Shown here piece by piece: positions 33,437 to 42,487 of a DNA stretch of 64,000 bases (its first letter is position 1; every line of letters begins with the position of its first letter). Source of the stretch: G963923945 sp965199175. Lineage in GTDB: Bacteria; Pseudomonadota; Alphaproteobacteria; G963923945. The notes under the pieces are model-generated. The model was not told the DNA's origin. It was given only the letters and a program-made list of their open reading frames with translations, and did no database searches. The translations under genes and the position numbers were made by a program. The stretch covers positions 62,001-126,000 of the forward strand of contig OZ240684.1 of the NCBI GenBank assembly GCA_965199175.1. The letters are read 5' to 3'.

Positions 33437-36400
33437 GCCGGTTCCTTGATCATATTGCCAACCGGGTGGTTTTGCTTGATGGGGCGATGGGGACCCAGAT
33501 CCAGGCGCTTGATCTCAGCGTTGAGAAGGATTTTCTGGGATGTGAGAATTGCTCGGAGATTTTGAACACCAGCCGCCCTGATTTAATTCGCGATATCCAT
33601 ATTGGTTATTTTCGCGCCGGGGCGGATGCTGTTGAGACCAATACGTTTGGCGGATCGGCGACAACGTTGGGCGAATTTGATCTGCAAGATCAGACGTTCG
33701 AGATCAATAAAAGGGCTGCTGAACTGGCTCATGAAGCCAAGGCACACTGTGCGGCTGATGGGCGGGAACGTTTTATTTTGGGTTCAATCGGGCCTGGAAC
33801 CAAGCTCCCGAGCCTTGGTCATATTGACTATCAAAGTTTAGAGAAATCCTTCACCACCCAATGTCGGGGGCTGGTGGCCGGGGCGGTGGATGCCTTTTTG
33901 ATTGAGACATGCCAGGATAGCTTACAAATCAAGGCCGCTGTGAATGCGGCCCGCCGCGCCCGGGATGAGAAAAAGGTCGATATACCGATTATTGTGCAAG
34001 TCACTGTAGAAACCACCGGGACGTTGTTGGTGGGGTCTGATATTGCCGCTGCTGCCACTGTTGTGCGTTCCCTTGATGTACCGATGATCGGCCTCAACTG
34101 TGCGACCGGACCACGGGAAATGGCTGAGCATATTGGTTGGCTGTCCGGGAACTGGCCGGGTTTTATTTCGGTTGTCCCCAATGCCGGTTTACCGGAGGTG
34201 GTGGATGGTGCGCCGTATTATCCTCTGACCCCGGAGGATTTATCCCTGTGGCTGGACCGTTTTCTGACCGAAAACGGAGTCAATATGATCGGTGGTTGTT
34301 GCGGCACCGGGACGGCTCATATTGAGGCTCTGGATCGCATGTTGGCTGACCGGTCTGATGACGGGTACCGGCCTGCACCGGTTAACAGACAGGTTGATTG
34401 GACTCCTGGTGTTGCCTCGCTGTATGGCCAGCGGTTTTATCGTCAGGAAAATGCGTATTTTGATATTGGGGAGCGATGCAACGCCAATGGCAGCCGGCGC
34501 TGGCGGGAGTTTCAACAGGCCGCCGATTGGGATGGCTGTATCGCGATGGGCAAAGAACAGCTGCGTGAAGGGGCACATGCCCTGGATATCTGTACGGCTT
34601 TCGTTGGTCGTGATGAAGAAAAGGAAATGGTTGAGGTCGTGACCCGGATGCGCGGTGCTCTTGATGCGCCGCTGGTTTTCGATTCAACAGAGATCAATGT
34701 TCTCGAAAAGTCCCTTGAACTCTATGGCGGTAAACCGATTATCAATTCGATTAACTTTGAAGATGGCGAGGAACCTGCGGCTCAGCGTCTTGCTTTGGCA
34801 CGCAAATTCGGGGCCGGGGTGATTGCGCTGACCATTGATGAAGAAGGCATGGCCAAAGATGTTGAGCGTAAATGTGCTGTGGCGCGCCGTCTTTTTGATT
34901 TTGCCTGCAAACGCCATGGTCTCGAGCCCAGTGATTTATTGTTTGATCCTCTGACATTCACCATCTGCACCGGCAATGAGGATGACCGTAAACTCGGTTT
35001 ATGGACTCTGGAAGCCATTGAGACGATTGCCCGTGATATGCCGGAATGCCAGATTATTCTTGGTCTTTCCAATATTTCTTTTGGGATCAGCCCGGCTGCC
35101 CGTCATGTTCTTAATTCGGTCTTTCTTGATGAGGCACTCAAGCGCGGATTGACCGGGGCTATTCTGCATTCCAGCCGTATTGTGCCGCTTCATAAGATTC
35201 CTGAAAATGAGATTAAGGCGGCTCAGGATCTTATTTTTGATCGCCGCCGGCCGGATCATGATCCTCTGCATGTTTTCATTGATCTGTTCAGTGGTCGTGT
35301 GGCCGCCAAAAAGGAAGTGGCGGCCCCGCCTGCTGATGTCAATGAGCGTCTTAAGCTGAGAATTATTGATGGTGACAAGCAAGGCTTAGAGGAAGATTTA
35401 CAAGAAGCTCTGAGGGAGCGTCCGCCTCTTGATATTGTCAATGATACCTTGCTGGGGGGGATGAAGGTGGTCGGGGATCTGTTCGGGGCCGGTAAGATGC
35501 AGCTTCCTTTTGTTTTGCGCTCGGCTGAAACCATGAAACAGGCGGTTGCGTATCTTGAGCCGCATATGGAGCGTATTGAAGGCAGCCATAAAGGAACGAT
35601 GGTTCTGGCCACCGTTAAGGGGGATGTTCATGATATCGGTAAGAATTTGGTTGATATCATTTTGAGCAATAACGGCTTCAAAGTGGTCAATCTGGGAATT
35701 AAGCAACCAATCTCTGACATTCTTTCAGCAGTGCGTGACCATGATGCTGATGCGGTGGGGCTATCCGGCCTTTTGGTGAAATCAACAGTGATCATGCGTG
35801 AAAATCTTCAGGAAATGACCCGCCAGGGCCTGGATATGCCGGTTATTCTCGGCGGGGCGGCACTCAATCGCAAATATGTCGTCGAAGAATGTGTTCCTGC
35901 TTACGGTGCCGGGCGGGTCGCCTATGCCCGGGATGCTTTCGATGGTCTTGATTTGATGAATCAGGTTGTTGACGGTGACTTTGATCAGGCTGTTCGTGCG
36001 CAGATGGATACGGTTACTGAGCGCGCCAAAGCGACCGAAAAACGGATTAAACGCGAACAGACTAAGAGCGAACAGACCAAGAGCGAACAGACTAAAAGTA
36101 AACAGAGTGAAACAGGCGGGGTGTCGGCATCTCCCTCTTCCGATTCTGCTGCTGATACGGATTCTCCCGATGGGGTCGATTCTCCGGGCAAGACAGATTC
36201 TCCGGGTAAGACAGACTCTCCCGATAAAGAGGTGTCGCAGGATGCGGCTTCTCTTTCTGCTGCCGGGATGGAGAGCCGGCCGGTTGGCTATTCTGAATCC
36301 AGGACTTCCCGCAGGGATGTGCGGCGGGATGGGGTGGTTCCTCAACCACCTTTTTTCGGTCCCCGGATGATTGAGCATGTACCGATCAAGACTCTCCTGC

Positions 36401-37128
36401 CGTATCTCAGCCAAACCATGTTGTTTCAGTTCCATTGGGGTTTCAGGAAAGCGGGGAAATCCCGACGGGAGTATGAGTCTTGGGCGCGGCGCGAACTCCG
36501 GCCGATTTTACAAGACCTGGCCAAACGTTGTCATGATGAGGCGATTATTTCTCCGGCTGCATGTTATGGCTATTGGCATTGTGCTGCTGACGGGGATGAT
36601 GTGATTTTATTTGCTGAAGAGTCAGATACCCAGGTTGCCCGTTTTTCCTTTCCCCGCCAGGTGCGTGCCGATGGTTTGTGTATTGCTGATTTTTTTCGCT
36701 CAGTTGAGGATGATCAGCGGGATGTTATCGGGTTACAGGTGGTTACAGCCGGGGAACAGGCCTCAGAGGTTGCCCGTCAATGGTTTGCTGATGATCGCTA
36801 CCAGGAATATCTTTATTTGCATGGCTTTGGTGTTGAGATTGCCGAGGCCATGGCCGAATATGTCCATGAACGTATCCGCCGTGAATGGGGTTTTGGCGAT
36901 GAAGATGCACGTGATATGGCCGCAATGCTTAAGCAGGCGTATCGCGGCGCGCGCTATTCTTTTGGGTATCCGGCCTGTCCCAATCTGGAGGATCAGGCTC
37001 ATATTTTGCGGTTGCTGGGGGCCGGGCGGATCGGTGTACGGATGAGTGAGGAGGACCAGCTTCATCCTGAGCAATCGACTTCGGCGATTGTTCTGCATCA
37101 TCCTCAGGCAGGGTATTTTACCGTTTAA
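33433..37128 (+). CDS. metH: Cobalamin-dependent methionine synthase
   Basis: A 1231-residue single-chain MetH moving methyl from methyltetrahydrofolate to homocysteine via cobalamin. Modules in order: homocysteine-binding barrel with zinc cysteines Cys223 (GLNCATGP) and Cys289-Cys290 (GGCCGTG); pterin-binding domain beginning near FDIGERCNANGSRR; helical cap and B12 domain with His733 in DVHDIGKN as the lower cobalt ligand; and a C-terminal activation domain (from about 975) with the SAM-binding block YSFGYPACPNLEDQ. The B12 and activation domains are joined by an unusually long linker of about 100 residues, made partly of four 15-bp units (residues 874-893, KSEQT type) and four 18-bp units (910-933, DSPGKT type). 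GTG start overlapping the metF stop. Confidence 0.98.
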   Translation: MSRFLDHIANRVVLLDGAMGTQIQALDLSVEKDFLGCENCSEILNTSRPDLIRDIHIGYFRAGADAVETNTFGGSATTLGEFDLQDQTFEINKRAAELAHEAKAHCAADGRERFILGSIGPGTKLPSLGHIDYQSLEKSFTTQCRGLVAGAVDAFLIETCQDSLQIKAAVNAARRARDEKKVDIPIIVQVTVETTGTLLVGSDIAAAATVVRSLDVPMIGLNCATGPREMAEHIGWLSGNWPGFISVVPNAGLPEVVDGAPYYPLTPEDLSLWLDRFLTENGVNMIGGCCGTGTAHIEALDRMLADRSDDGYRPAPVNRQVDWTPGVASLYGQRFYRQENAYFDIGERCNANGSRRWREFQQAADWDGCIAMGKEQLREGAHALDICTAFVGRDEEKEMVEVVTRMRGALDAPLVFDSTEINVLEKSLELYGGKPIINSINFEDGEEPAAQRLALARKFGAGVIALTIDEEGMAKDVERKCAVARRLFDFACKRHGLEPSDLLFDPLTFTICTGNEDDRKLGLWTLEAIETIARDMPECQIILGLSNISFGISPAARHVLNSVFLDEALKRGLTGAILHSSRIVPLHKIPENEIKAAQDLIFDRRRPDHDPLHVFIDLFSGRVAAKKEVAAPPADVNERLKLRIIDGDKQGLEEDLQEALRERPPLDIVNDTLLGGMKVVGDLFGAGKMQLPFVLRSAETMKQAVAYLEPHMERIEGSHKGTMVLATVKGDVHDIGKNLVDIILSNNGFKVVNLGIKQPISDILSAVRDHDADAVGLSGLLVKSTVIMRENLQEMTRQGLDMPVILGGAALNRKYVVEECVPAYGAGRVAYARDAFDGLDLMNQVVDGDFDQAVRAQMDTVTERAKATEKRIKREQTKSEQTKSEQTKSKQSETGGVSASPSSDSAADTDSPDGVDSPGKTDSPGKTDSPDKEVSQDAASLSAAGMESRPVGYSESRTSRRDVRRDGVVPQPPFFGPRMIEHVPIKTLLPYLSQTMLFQFHWGFRKAGKSRREYESWARRELRPILQDLAKRCHDEAIISPAACYGYWHCAADGDDVILFAEESDTQVARFSFPRQVRADGLCIADFFRSVEDDQRDVIGLQVVTAGEQASEVARQWFADDRYQEYLYLHGFGVEIAEAMAEYVHERIRREWGFGDEDARDMAAMLKQAYRGARYSFGYPACPNLEDQAHILRLLGAGRIGVRMSEEDQLHPEQSTSAIVLHHPQAGYFTV

Positions 37129-37193
37129 ATCGGATTAAATTTAAATCGGATTAAATCGGATTCAAATTTAAGCTGGATTCAAATTTAAGCTGG
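37124..37193. repeat. Tandem duplications beginning at the metH stop codon
   Basis: Two 16-bp units tttaaatcggattaaa (37124-37139 and 37140-37155), the first containing the metH TAA, followed by two 17-bp units attcaaatttaagctgg (37160-37176 and 37177-37193). No separate terminator hairpin is seen. Confidence 0.9.
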
Positions 37194-37358
37194 TCCGTGT
37201 TATTGGATTGAGCCTCATGTTTTCGAATCTTTACTTTTAGCTTTTTATTTTTAAGTATTTGTGGCAGTTCTGTTCTGTTATTCCTTTTTTTCGGGGAAAA
37301 TTGTTTCACAAGGTTTAATCAAATTTATAAGGTTAGACCAAAGAAGGGGGGCTTGATA

Positions 37359-37886
37359 ATGCCTGTAAATTCTGTGCGTTTAAATTCTGTGCGTTCTGTT
37401 TTCGGTGTGTTGTTTGCTGCGGTTTTTCTGGTTGCGTGCGGTCAGCATAAAGATGACATGATGATGTCTGATGACTGGACAGTCAGCGAGAGTATTTATG
37501 TGAATGCTGCACCCGATCAGGTGTGGGATTTCATCGGCAATTATTACGATGTCCATAGCTGGCATCCCGGAATCCATTCGACCCAGAAAAGCGGGGCTAA
37601 AGATGCTGAAATCCGTTTTTTGATCCTGGGAGATGGTGCTCTTGTTTATGAGGAGCTGTTATCGGATAGTGACACTGAGCGGATGTATTCCTATAAAATT
37701 CTTGAGGCTCCGTTGCCGGTGGTTGATTATGTTGCCCAACTGCAAGTCGATTCTGAAGGCAGGGGTTCCCGGGTGACATGGTCATCCAGATTCGGTGTCG
37801 ATGGCGATGAGCAAGCGATCCGCGAAGCAATCCGGGGTATTTTCACCGGTGGTTTGCAATCGATTGCTGATTATTTCTCCGGCTAA
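37359..37886 (+). CDS. SRPBCC-family (START-like) lipoprotein
   Basis: A 175-residue protein with an N-terminal lipoprotein signal ending in VFLVACGQ, then a polyketide-cyclase/MxaD-like SRPBCC domain: ESIYVNAAPDQVWDFIGNYYDVHSWHP at the first strand and helix, and a C-terminal long helix with FTGGLQSIADYF. The fold binds hydrophobic ligands in a cavity; the ligand is unknown. The ATG at 37359 has a G-run 6-9 nt upstream. The signal peptide begins with a perfect 12-bp duplication inside a 15-bp period (NSVRL then NSVRS, 37368-37397). It stands alone, with no operon partner. Confidence 0.75.
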   Translation: MPVNSVRLNSVRSVFGVLFAAVFLVACGQHKDDMMMSDDWTVSESIYVNAAPDQVWDFIGNYYDVHSWHPGIHSTQKSGAKDAEIRFLILGDGALVYEELLSDSDTERMYSYKILEAPLPVVDYVAQLQVDSEGRGSRVTWSSRFGVDGDEQAIREAIRGIFTGGLQSIADYFSG

Positions 37887-38085
37887 TATCTGATTTTTCT
37901 GCTGGCGGCCTTCCGGGGTCAGGGGCCTGGTCCCATATGGGGGCTTTGTTGGCTTCTTTCTCCGGAAGGACCGTGAGCAGGACCAACCGACCAAAACAGA
38001 CCAACCGGTCAGAAGATCAACTGACCAGAAAAGCCAGTCGGAAAAAACAGGTCAGTCGGCACAAGCAGATCGACCAGCTAAAAGA
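37887..38085. other. Spacer with degenerate gaccaaccg/gtcagtcgg repeats
   Basis: The right half (about 37970-38100) is a string of 10- to 20-bp degenerate units rich in gacca, gtcag and gatca, running into the 3' end of the ABC ATPase gene. A small CCCATATGGG palindrome lies near 37932-37943. No gene. Confidence 0.5.
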
Positions 38086-39153
38086 TCAATCGGCAAAAAC
38101 AAAAGAATGATCAGGGTCAATCTTCAGACTGACCTTTGAGCCTTCCCGCATCGTAAACATGCCGCGAATCAAGGCCCGGACTTCGAAACAGTGGCCGGTG
38201 CCGTCATCGGCGGCGACCCGGACCTGATTGTCGCGACCCAGCGGGCGTACCGAGAGGATATGGCCGGTTGGCAGATGATCCGGCCCGGCGGCCAGGAGAG
38301 TGATTCCTTCCTGACGGATCAGCAATCTCCCCGAAGTTCCGGCCGGGGTGGCTCCGTTCAGGGGAAAATCTCCCAGAGCTGTACAGAGATGCCTTCCCTT
38401 AATGCGGCCCTGGAGTCGGTTGACCGGACCAAACAAGGTCGCGACATAATCATTGACCGGACGATGGTAAATTTGGGTCGGTGAACCATCCTGGACGATT
38501 GTGCCTTCATGCATCACCAGCATATCATCGGCCATATACATGGCTTCTTCCGGATCATGGGTGACCATCAAAGTCGCGACACCTGAATCTTTGAGAACCC
38601 GCAAGGTATCCTCACGTATCTGTGCCCGCAGATCGGCATCCAGGCCGGAAAATGGTTCATCAAGCAGCATGATTTGTGGTCCCGGAGCCAAAGCACGAAG
38701 CAAAGCCACCCGCTGTTGCTGGCCCCCTGAGAGCATATGGGGGTATTTGGAGGCGAGAGTATCGACCCCCATAAGGGCCATGCGCCGTTTGATCATACCA
38801 ATATGGCGATGATCCGGTTTGCGCAGGCCGAAAAGAATATTATCCATAATACTCAGATGCGGGAATAAGGCAAAATCCTGAAACACCAGCCCGGTATTGC
38901 GGTGCTCTGGCGGTGACTGGGTTGCGGTTTGGGCATCCGCCATGACTGTGCCATTGATGATGATCCGGCCTTTTTCAAGCATTTCAAGCCCGGCGGCCAG
39001 CCGGAGTACAGTGGTTTTGCCGCATCCAGAGGGACCGAGCAAACAAACCACATCCCCGGCAGTCACCTGGAAAGTGATATCCGAGATGGAACTGGCTGAT
39101 CCGTAGCGGTGTTCAACCCCAATAAATTCAAGGCCGGGATGGGGACGAGTCAT
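38086..39153 (-). CDS. fbpC: Ferric iron ABC transporter, ATP-binding subunit
   Basis: A 355-residue import ATPase of the FbpC/PotA type. Walker A is GPSGCGKTT, the signature is LSGGQQQRVALLRAL, Walker B is IMLLDEPFSGLDADLR, and the switch His is in VTHDPEEAMYMAD. A C-terminal TOBE-like regulatory domain follows (from about 240). Substrate is assigned from its neighbours, a fused permease and a FutA-like binding protein. I use the ATG at 39153; a GTG lies one codon upstream. The last residues overlap the spacer repeats. Confidence 0.88.
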   Translation of the reverse strand: MTRPHPGLEFIGVEHRYGSASSISDITFQVTAGDVVCLLGPSGCGKTTVLRLAAGLEMLEKGRIIINGTVMADAQTATQSPPEHRNTGLVFQDFALFPHLSIMDNILFGLRKPDHRHIGMIKRRMALMGVDTLASKYPHMLSGGQQQRVALLRALAPGPQIMLLDEPFSGLDADLRAQIREDTLRVLKDSGVATLMVTHDPEEAMYMADDMLVMHEGTIVQDGSPTQIYHRPVNDYVATLFGPVNRLQGRIKGRHLCTALGDFPLNGATPAGTSGRLLIRQEGITLLAAGPDHLPTGHILSVRPLGRDNQVRVAADDGTGHCFEVRALIRGMFTMREGSKVSLKIDPDHSFVFAD

Positions 39154-39188
39154 CACGCATTATCACAGGTCATTTACAAAACGATCAA

Positions 39189-40916
39189 TCATAGCGACCA
39201 GGAAGATGTGGTTCCGGGACGTGAAAGACGCAGGCTACGGCAAAGCCCGATCACCGGCAAGATAGTGATAAGGACAATCGTCAGCGCACCCAGGGCGGCA
39301 TGTTCGATCAATTCATCGCTGGCATAGGCGTGGACATGGGTGGCCAGTGTCTCAAAATTAAAGGGACGTAAGATCATGGTCATCGGCAATTCTTTGACAC
39401 AATCGACAAAAACCAACAAAACCGCACTGACCATGCTGCCTCGAAGCAACGGCAGGTGAATTTTTTCCAGACTTTCTAAGGGAGAGGCCCCAAGGCTCCG
39501 GGCCACAGCATCAATATTGGGGGTTATTTTACTCAACCCGGATTCGATGGCCCCATAGGATAGCGAGACGAAGCGGCACGCATACCCATACAGTAAGCCG
39601 AACACCGTGCCGCTGAAAATCAGACCAACCTGCCAGTTGAAGCCAGCATTGAGGCTGTCGGCAACCAGGGCATCAAAGGTGGCCATTGGTATGATGACTC
39701 CGATGGCCAGAACCGCCCCCGGGAGCGTATAACCGATACTGGCAAGGCGTGCCACACCACGCATCAGGGGATTGCGGTCAATATGAGCAGCATATGCCAG
39801 GAAAAGACCAATACATAAGGTGAGAAAAGCAGCAGACATTCCCAGCCCTAAGCTGTTGGCCAGACGTTCAATCAAACCACTTTGAAGATCAATGACAAAA
39901 TGATCAACCGCATAATCAGTCAGCACCACACATGGTAAGAAAAAACCAAGCAAGACCGGCACAACGCAATATATATGCGCTAAGATGCCTTTTCCGAACG
40001 GTAATGACTGAATAGTTAAGGAGCGATATTTGGTTGATGTCTGGTGATAGCGTTGTCCGTGTCGGGTCCAGCGCTCACCGATCAGGAGAAGAGCCACCAG
40101 AGCCAGCATAGAGCAGGATAGCTGAGCCGCCCCGGCAATGCTGCTCATATTAGTCCAGATATCATAGATTCCCACGGTCAGAGTGGGGACGGCGAAGTAA
40201 TCGACTGTCCCAAAATCATTCAAGGTTTCCATCAGGACCAGGCTGAGCCCGACAGCGATAGCTGGCCGGGCCAGAGGGATGGAAATACGCAGAAAACAGG
40301 ACCAGGGCCGGTATCCCAATGTCCGCCCAACCTCATAAGCACAGACCGATTGATTGAGAAAAGCAGCCCGGGCCAGTAAATAGACATAAGGATACAAAGT
40401 CACAGTCATGACTGTGATAGCACCGCCCAAAGAACGTATTTCCGGGAACCAATAGCCGCCGACCGACCAGCCAAAACCGGACCGTAAGGCTGATTGTAGC
40501 GGTCCGGAAACCTCCAAAAGATCGGTATAGACATAGGCCGCGATATAGGCTGGCATGGCCATCGGCAGGACCAAAGCCCATTGCAGCAAACGACTTGCCG
40601 GGAAATCATACATCGTGACCAGCCAGGCGGTTGGAACCCCGATGAGGGTCGAACCCAGAGCCACCCCCCCCATCAGCAGGAGGGTGACGCTGATATAGCG
40701 GACAAAGACGCCATCCATTAAATGGCCCCAGATCCCATCGGGAAATCCGGGAACAGGGCTGGAAGTGGTGGCCAGCCATACAACGCTTAAGATTGGAACC
40801 GCCAACAGAAGAGCCAGAATCCCGGCTGCTGCCGTGAGCATCCCAACCCGGCCAGAGGGAAAAAACCGTTTCCGGACCGGGATGGTTGTATGATGGCTGA
40901 TTATGGTACCGGACAT
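39189..40916 (-). CDS. fbpB: Ferric iron ABC transporter, fused permease
   Basis: A 575-residue inner-membrane protein with about twelve hydrophobic segments in two halves. Each half has the ATPase-contacting EAA loop: TLGYRPWSCFLRISIPLARP near 195-215 and SLGASPLESLEKIHLPLLRG near 480-500. This duplicated permease architecture is typical of FbpB/SfuB iron importers (family knowledge). It lies 35 bp upstream of the ATPase gene and downstream of the binding-protein gene, one likely operon. Confidence 0.9.
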   Translation of the reverse strand: MSGTIISHHTTIPVRKRFFPSGRVGMLTAAAGILALLLAVPILSVVWLATTSSPVPGFPDGIWGHLMDGVFVRYISVTLLLMGGVALGSTLIGVPTAWLVTMYDFPASRLLQWALVLPMAMPAYIAAYVYTDLLEVSGPLQSALRSGFGWSVGGYWFPEIRSLGGAITVMTVTLYPYVYLLARAAFLNQSVCAYEVGRTLGYRPWSCFLRISIPLARPAIAVGLSLVLMETLNDFGTVDYFAVPTLTVGIYDIWTNMSSIAGAAQLSCSMLALVALLLIGERWTRHGQRYHQTSTKYRSLTIQSLPFGKGILAHIYCVVPVLLGFFLPCVVLTDYAVDHFVIDLQSGLIERLANSLGLGMSAAFLTLCIGLFLAYAAHIDRNPLMRGVARLASIGYTLPGAVLAIGVIIPMATFDALVADSLNAGFNWQVGLIFSGTVFGLLYGYACRFVSLSYGAIESGLSKITPNIDAVARSLGASPLESLEKIHLPLLRGSMVSAVLLVFVDCVKELPMTMILRPFNFETLATHVHAYASDELIEHAALGALTIVLITILPVIGLCRSLRLSRPGTTSSWSL

Positions 40917-40950
40917 GAGATTAACACAGGAAAATCCGGGATATTTTTTT

Positions 40951-41033
40951 CAGTAATCAGACTTTTCGGGTAATCAGGCTTTTTCAATAATCAGATTTTT
41001 TCGGCAATCAGGACTTTTTCGGGTAATCAGAAC
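40951..41033. repeat. Five degenerate copies of a gtaatcagactttttc unit
   Basis: About five 16- to 19-bp units fill the 122-bp gap between the iron-binding protein and permease genes. Since both genes read leftward, the array lies inside the presumed transcript and may alter coupling between them. Confidence 0.8.
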
Positions 41034-41038
41034 GTCTT

Positions 41039-42073
41039 TTAATGATCAAAACCGACCCGGTCGACCAGTCGTGATGCCTGTGGTCTCTGCAGGGCAACAA
41101 TGGCCAGAGGGGTGTCTTCGCTCTTGAATTCTCCCCAGCTTTCGACAATCGGATGCAGGGCTATTCCTTTTTTAACCGGATACTCAAAATTCTGCTCTGC
41201 GTAGATTTTCTGGGCTTCATCGCTGACCATAAATTCAATAAAACGCATGGCATTATCAGTATTTTTAGCATTTTTAGCCAGGGCTGCGCCGCTGATATTG
41301 ATATAGGTACCAGGGCCATTTTGATCAGGGAAGATCATCTCAATGGAATTGGCCCAGGATTGTTGCTCTGGTTTGCTCTGATTGGTGAGCATTTTCCCTA
41401 AATAGTAAGTGTTGACCAGGCTGACATCGCACACAGCTTGCTTAATTGCTTTGACCTGAGCGCGGTCATTGCCTTGTGGTTTACGGGCTAAATTGGCCTT
41501 AACATTGCGGAGCCATTCTTCGGCTGCTTGTTCTCCCTGGCCGGCAATCATGGCGGCGATCAGGGATATATTATAGACATGTTTGCCTGAGCGCATGCAG
41601 ATGCGACCACGCCATTGCGGTCTGGCCAGGTCGGCATATGTGGTGATGGCACCGGAGGGGACCCGCTCCTTGCTGACGAACAAGGCACGCCCGCGGATGG
41701 TGAGGCCAAACCATTTGCCCTCCGGGTGGCGCAGATGAGGCGGGATGGCATTTTCCAGAACCGATGACTTTACCGGGGCGACCACATCGGCAACTGTCAG
41801 ATCATGGAGTGCCCCGACATCTGATGCCAGGATGACATCGGCGGGGCTATGTGCGCCTTCTGCCTTGAGTTTTTCCGCCAACCCTTTTTTTGCGTATACG
41901 GTGTTGACGGCAATACCGGTTCTGGCTGTAAAAGCATCTGTGAGGGGTTTGAGGAGAAAGGGTTGACGATAGGAATAGATATTGACCACGTCTCCGGGGG
42001 CCGGACCTGTATTGATCAAGGTCACAATCACACCAACAGCGATCCCGGCCGCGACAATAACTAAGCGTTTCAT
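41039..42073 (-). CDS. fbpA: Ferric iron ABC transporter, periplasmic binding protein (FutA/FbpA-like)
   Basis: A 344-residue type-2 periplasmic binding protein. The N-terminal hydrophobic signal MKRLVIVAAGIAVGVIVTLI is followed by VVNIYSYRQPFLLKPLTDAF, the typical start of Fe3+-binding FutA-like proteins. The adjacent tyrosines in VNTYYLGKML match the iron-liganding Tyr pair of this family (family knowledge). It is first in the operon with the permease and ATPase. A Fur-box-like sequence lies about 75-97 bp upstream. Confidence 0.9.
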   Translation of the reverse strand: MKRLVIVAAGIAVGVIVTLINTGPAPGDVVNIYSYRQPFLLKPLTDAFTARTGIAVNTVYAKKGLAEKLKAEGAHSPADVILASDVGALHDLTVADVVAPVKSSVLENAIPPHLRHPEGKWFGLTIRGRALFVSKERVPSGAITTYADLARPQWRGRICMRSGKHVYNISLIAAMIAGQGEQAAEEWLRNVKANLARKPQGNDRAQVKAIKQAVCDVSLVNTYYLGKMLTNQSKPEQQSWANSIEMIFPDQNGPGTYINISGAALAKNAKNTDNAMRFIEFMVSDEAQKIYAEQNFEYPVKKGIALHPIVESWGEFKSEDTPLAIVALQRPQASRLVDRVGFDH

Positions 42074-42148
42074 GGATTTTTCCAGTCCAGATTGATCAGG
42101 CTAAAATGCAGGTAAAAATAATACAAAACAGAGCAAAGATCGCTACAG

Positions 42149-42170
42149 TAATGATACGCAATCGCAATTA
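42149..42170 (-). promoter_or_regulatory. Fur/Irr-box-like sequence upstream of the iron importer
   Basis: On the minus strand TAATTGCGATTGCGTATCATTA resembles an imperfect AT-rich iron box with TATCATT and AATTGCG half sites. Iron regulation would fit the operon, but the match is loose and no alignment to a known box could be done. Confidence 0.3.
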
Positions 42171-42326
42171 AAAGGGGTTTTTGTTGTTACAGGTTCCAAA
42201 AGAGCGTTTTTCTCCTGAAATATCCGGGTCAGGCAGGGTGCCGGAAAGAGAATTTAATGCGTGATGTGTATCATTGATGGACGTATTGTTGATGGGGTAT
42301 GAGCCATGGCTGGCGTGGTATGATCA

Positions 42327-42466
42327 GAAAGCCGATACTCAGTGATATCATCAAAAGACTGTGTCAACAGAACCGACACCGGAAAACAGATAAACCAGAA
42401 AGCCGATACTCAGTGGTATGATCAAAAAACTGTGTCAACAGAACCGACACTGGAAAACACATACCA
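42327..42466. repeat. 71-bp tandem duplication upstream of uvrD
   Basis: Copy 1 is at 42327-42397 and copy 2 at 42398-42466 (69 bp), both beginning gaaagccgatactcagtg and containing actgtgtcaacagaaccga. They differ at about ten positions. The array ends 21 bp before the uvrD ATG, so it forms the immediate leader and perhaps duplicates a promoter. The remaining spacer (42171-42326) shows nothing recognised. Confidence 0.9.
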
Positions 42467-42487
42467 GAGAACGCATAACAGAAATAT

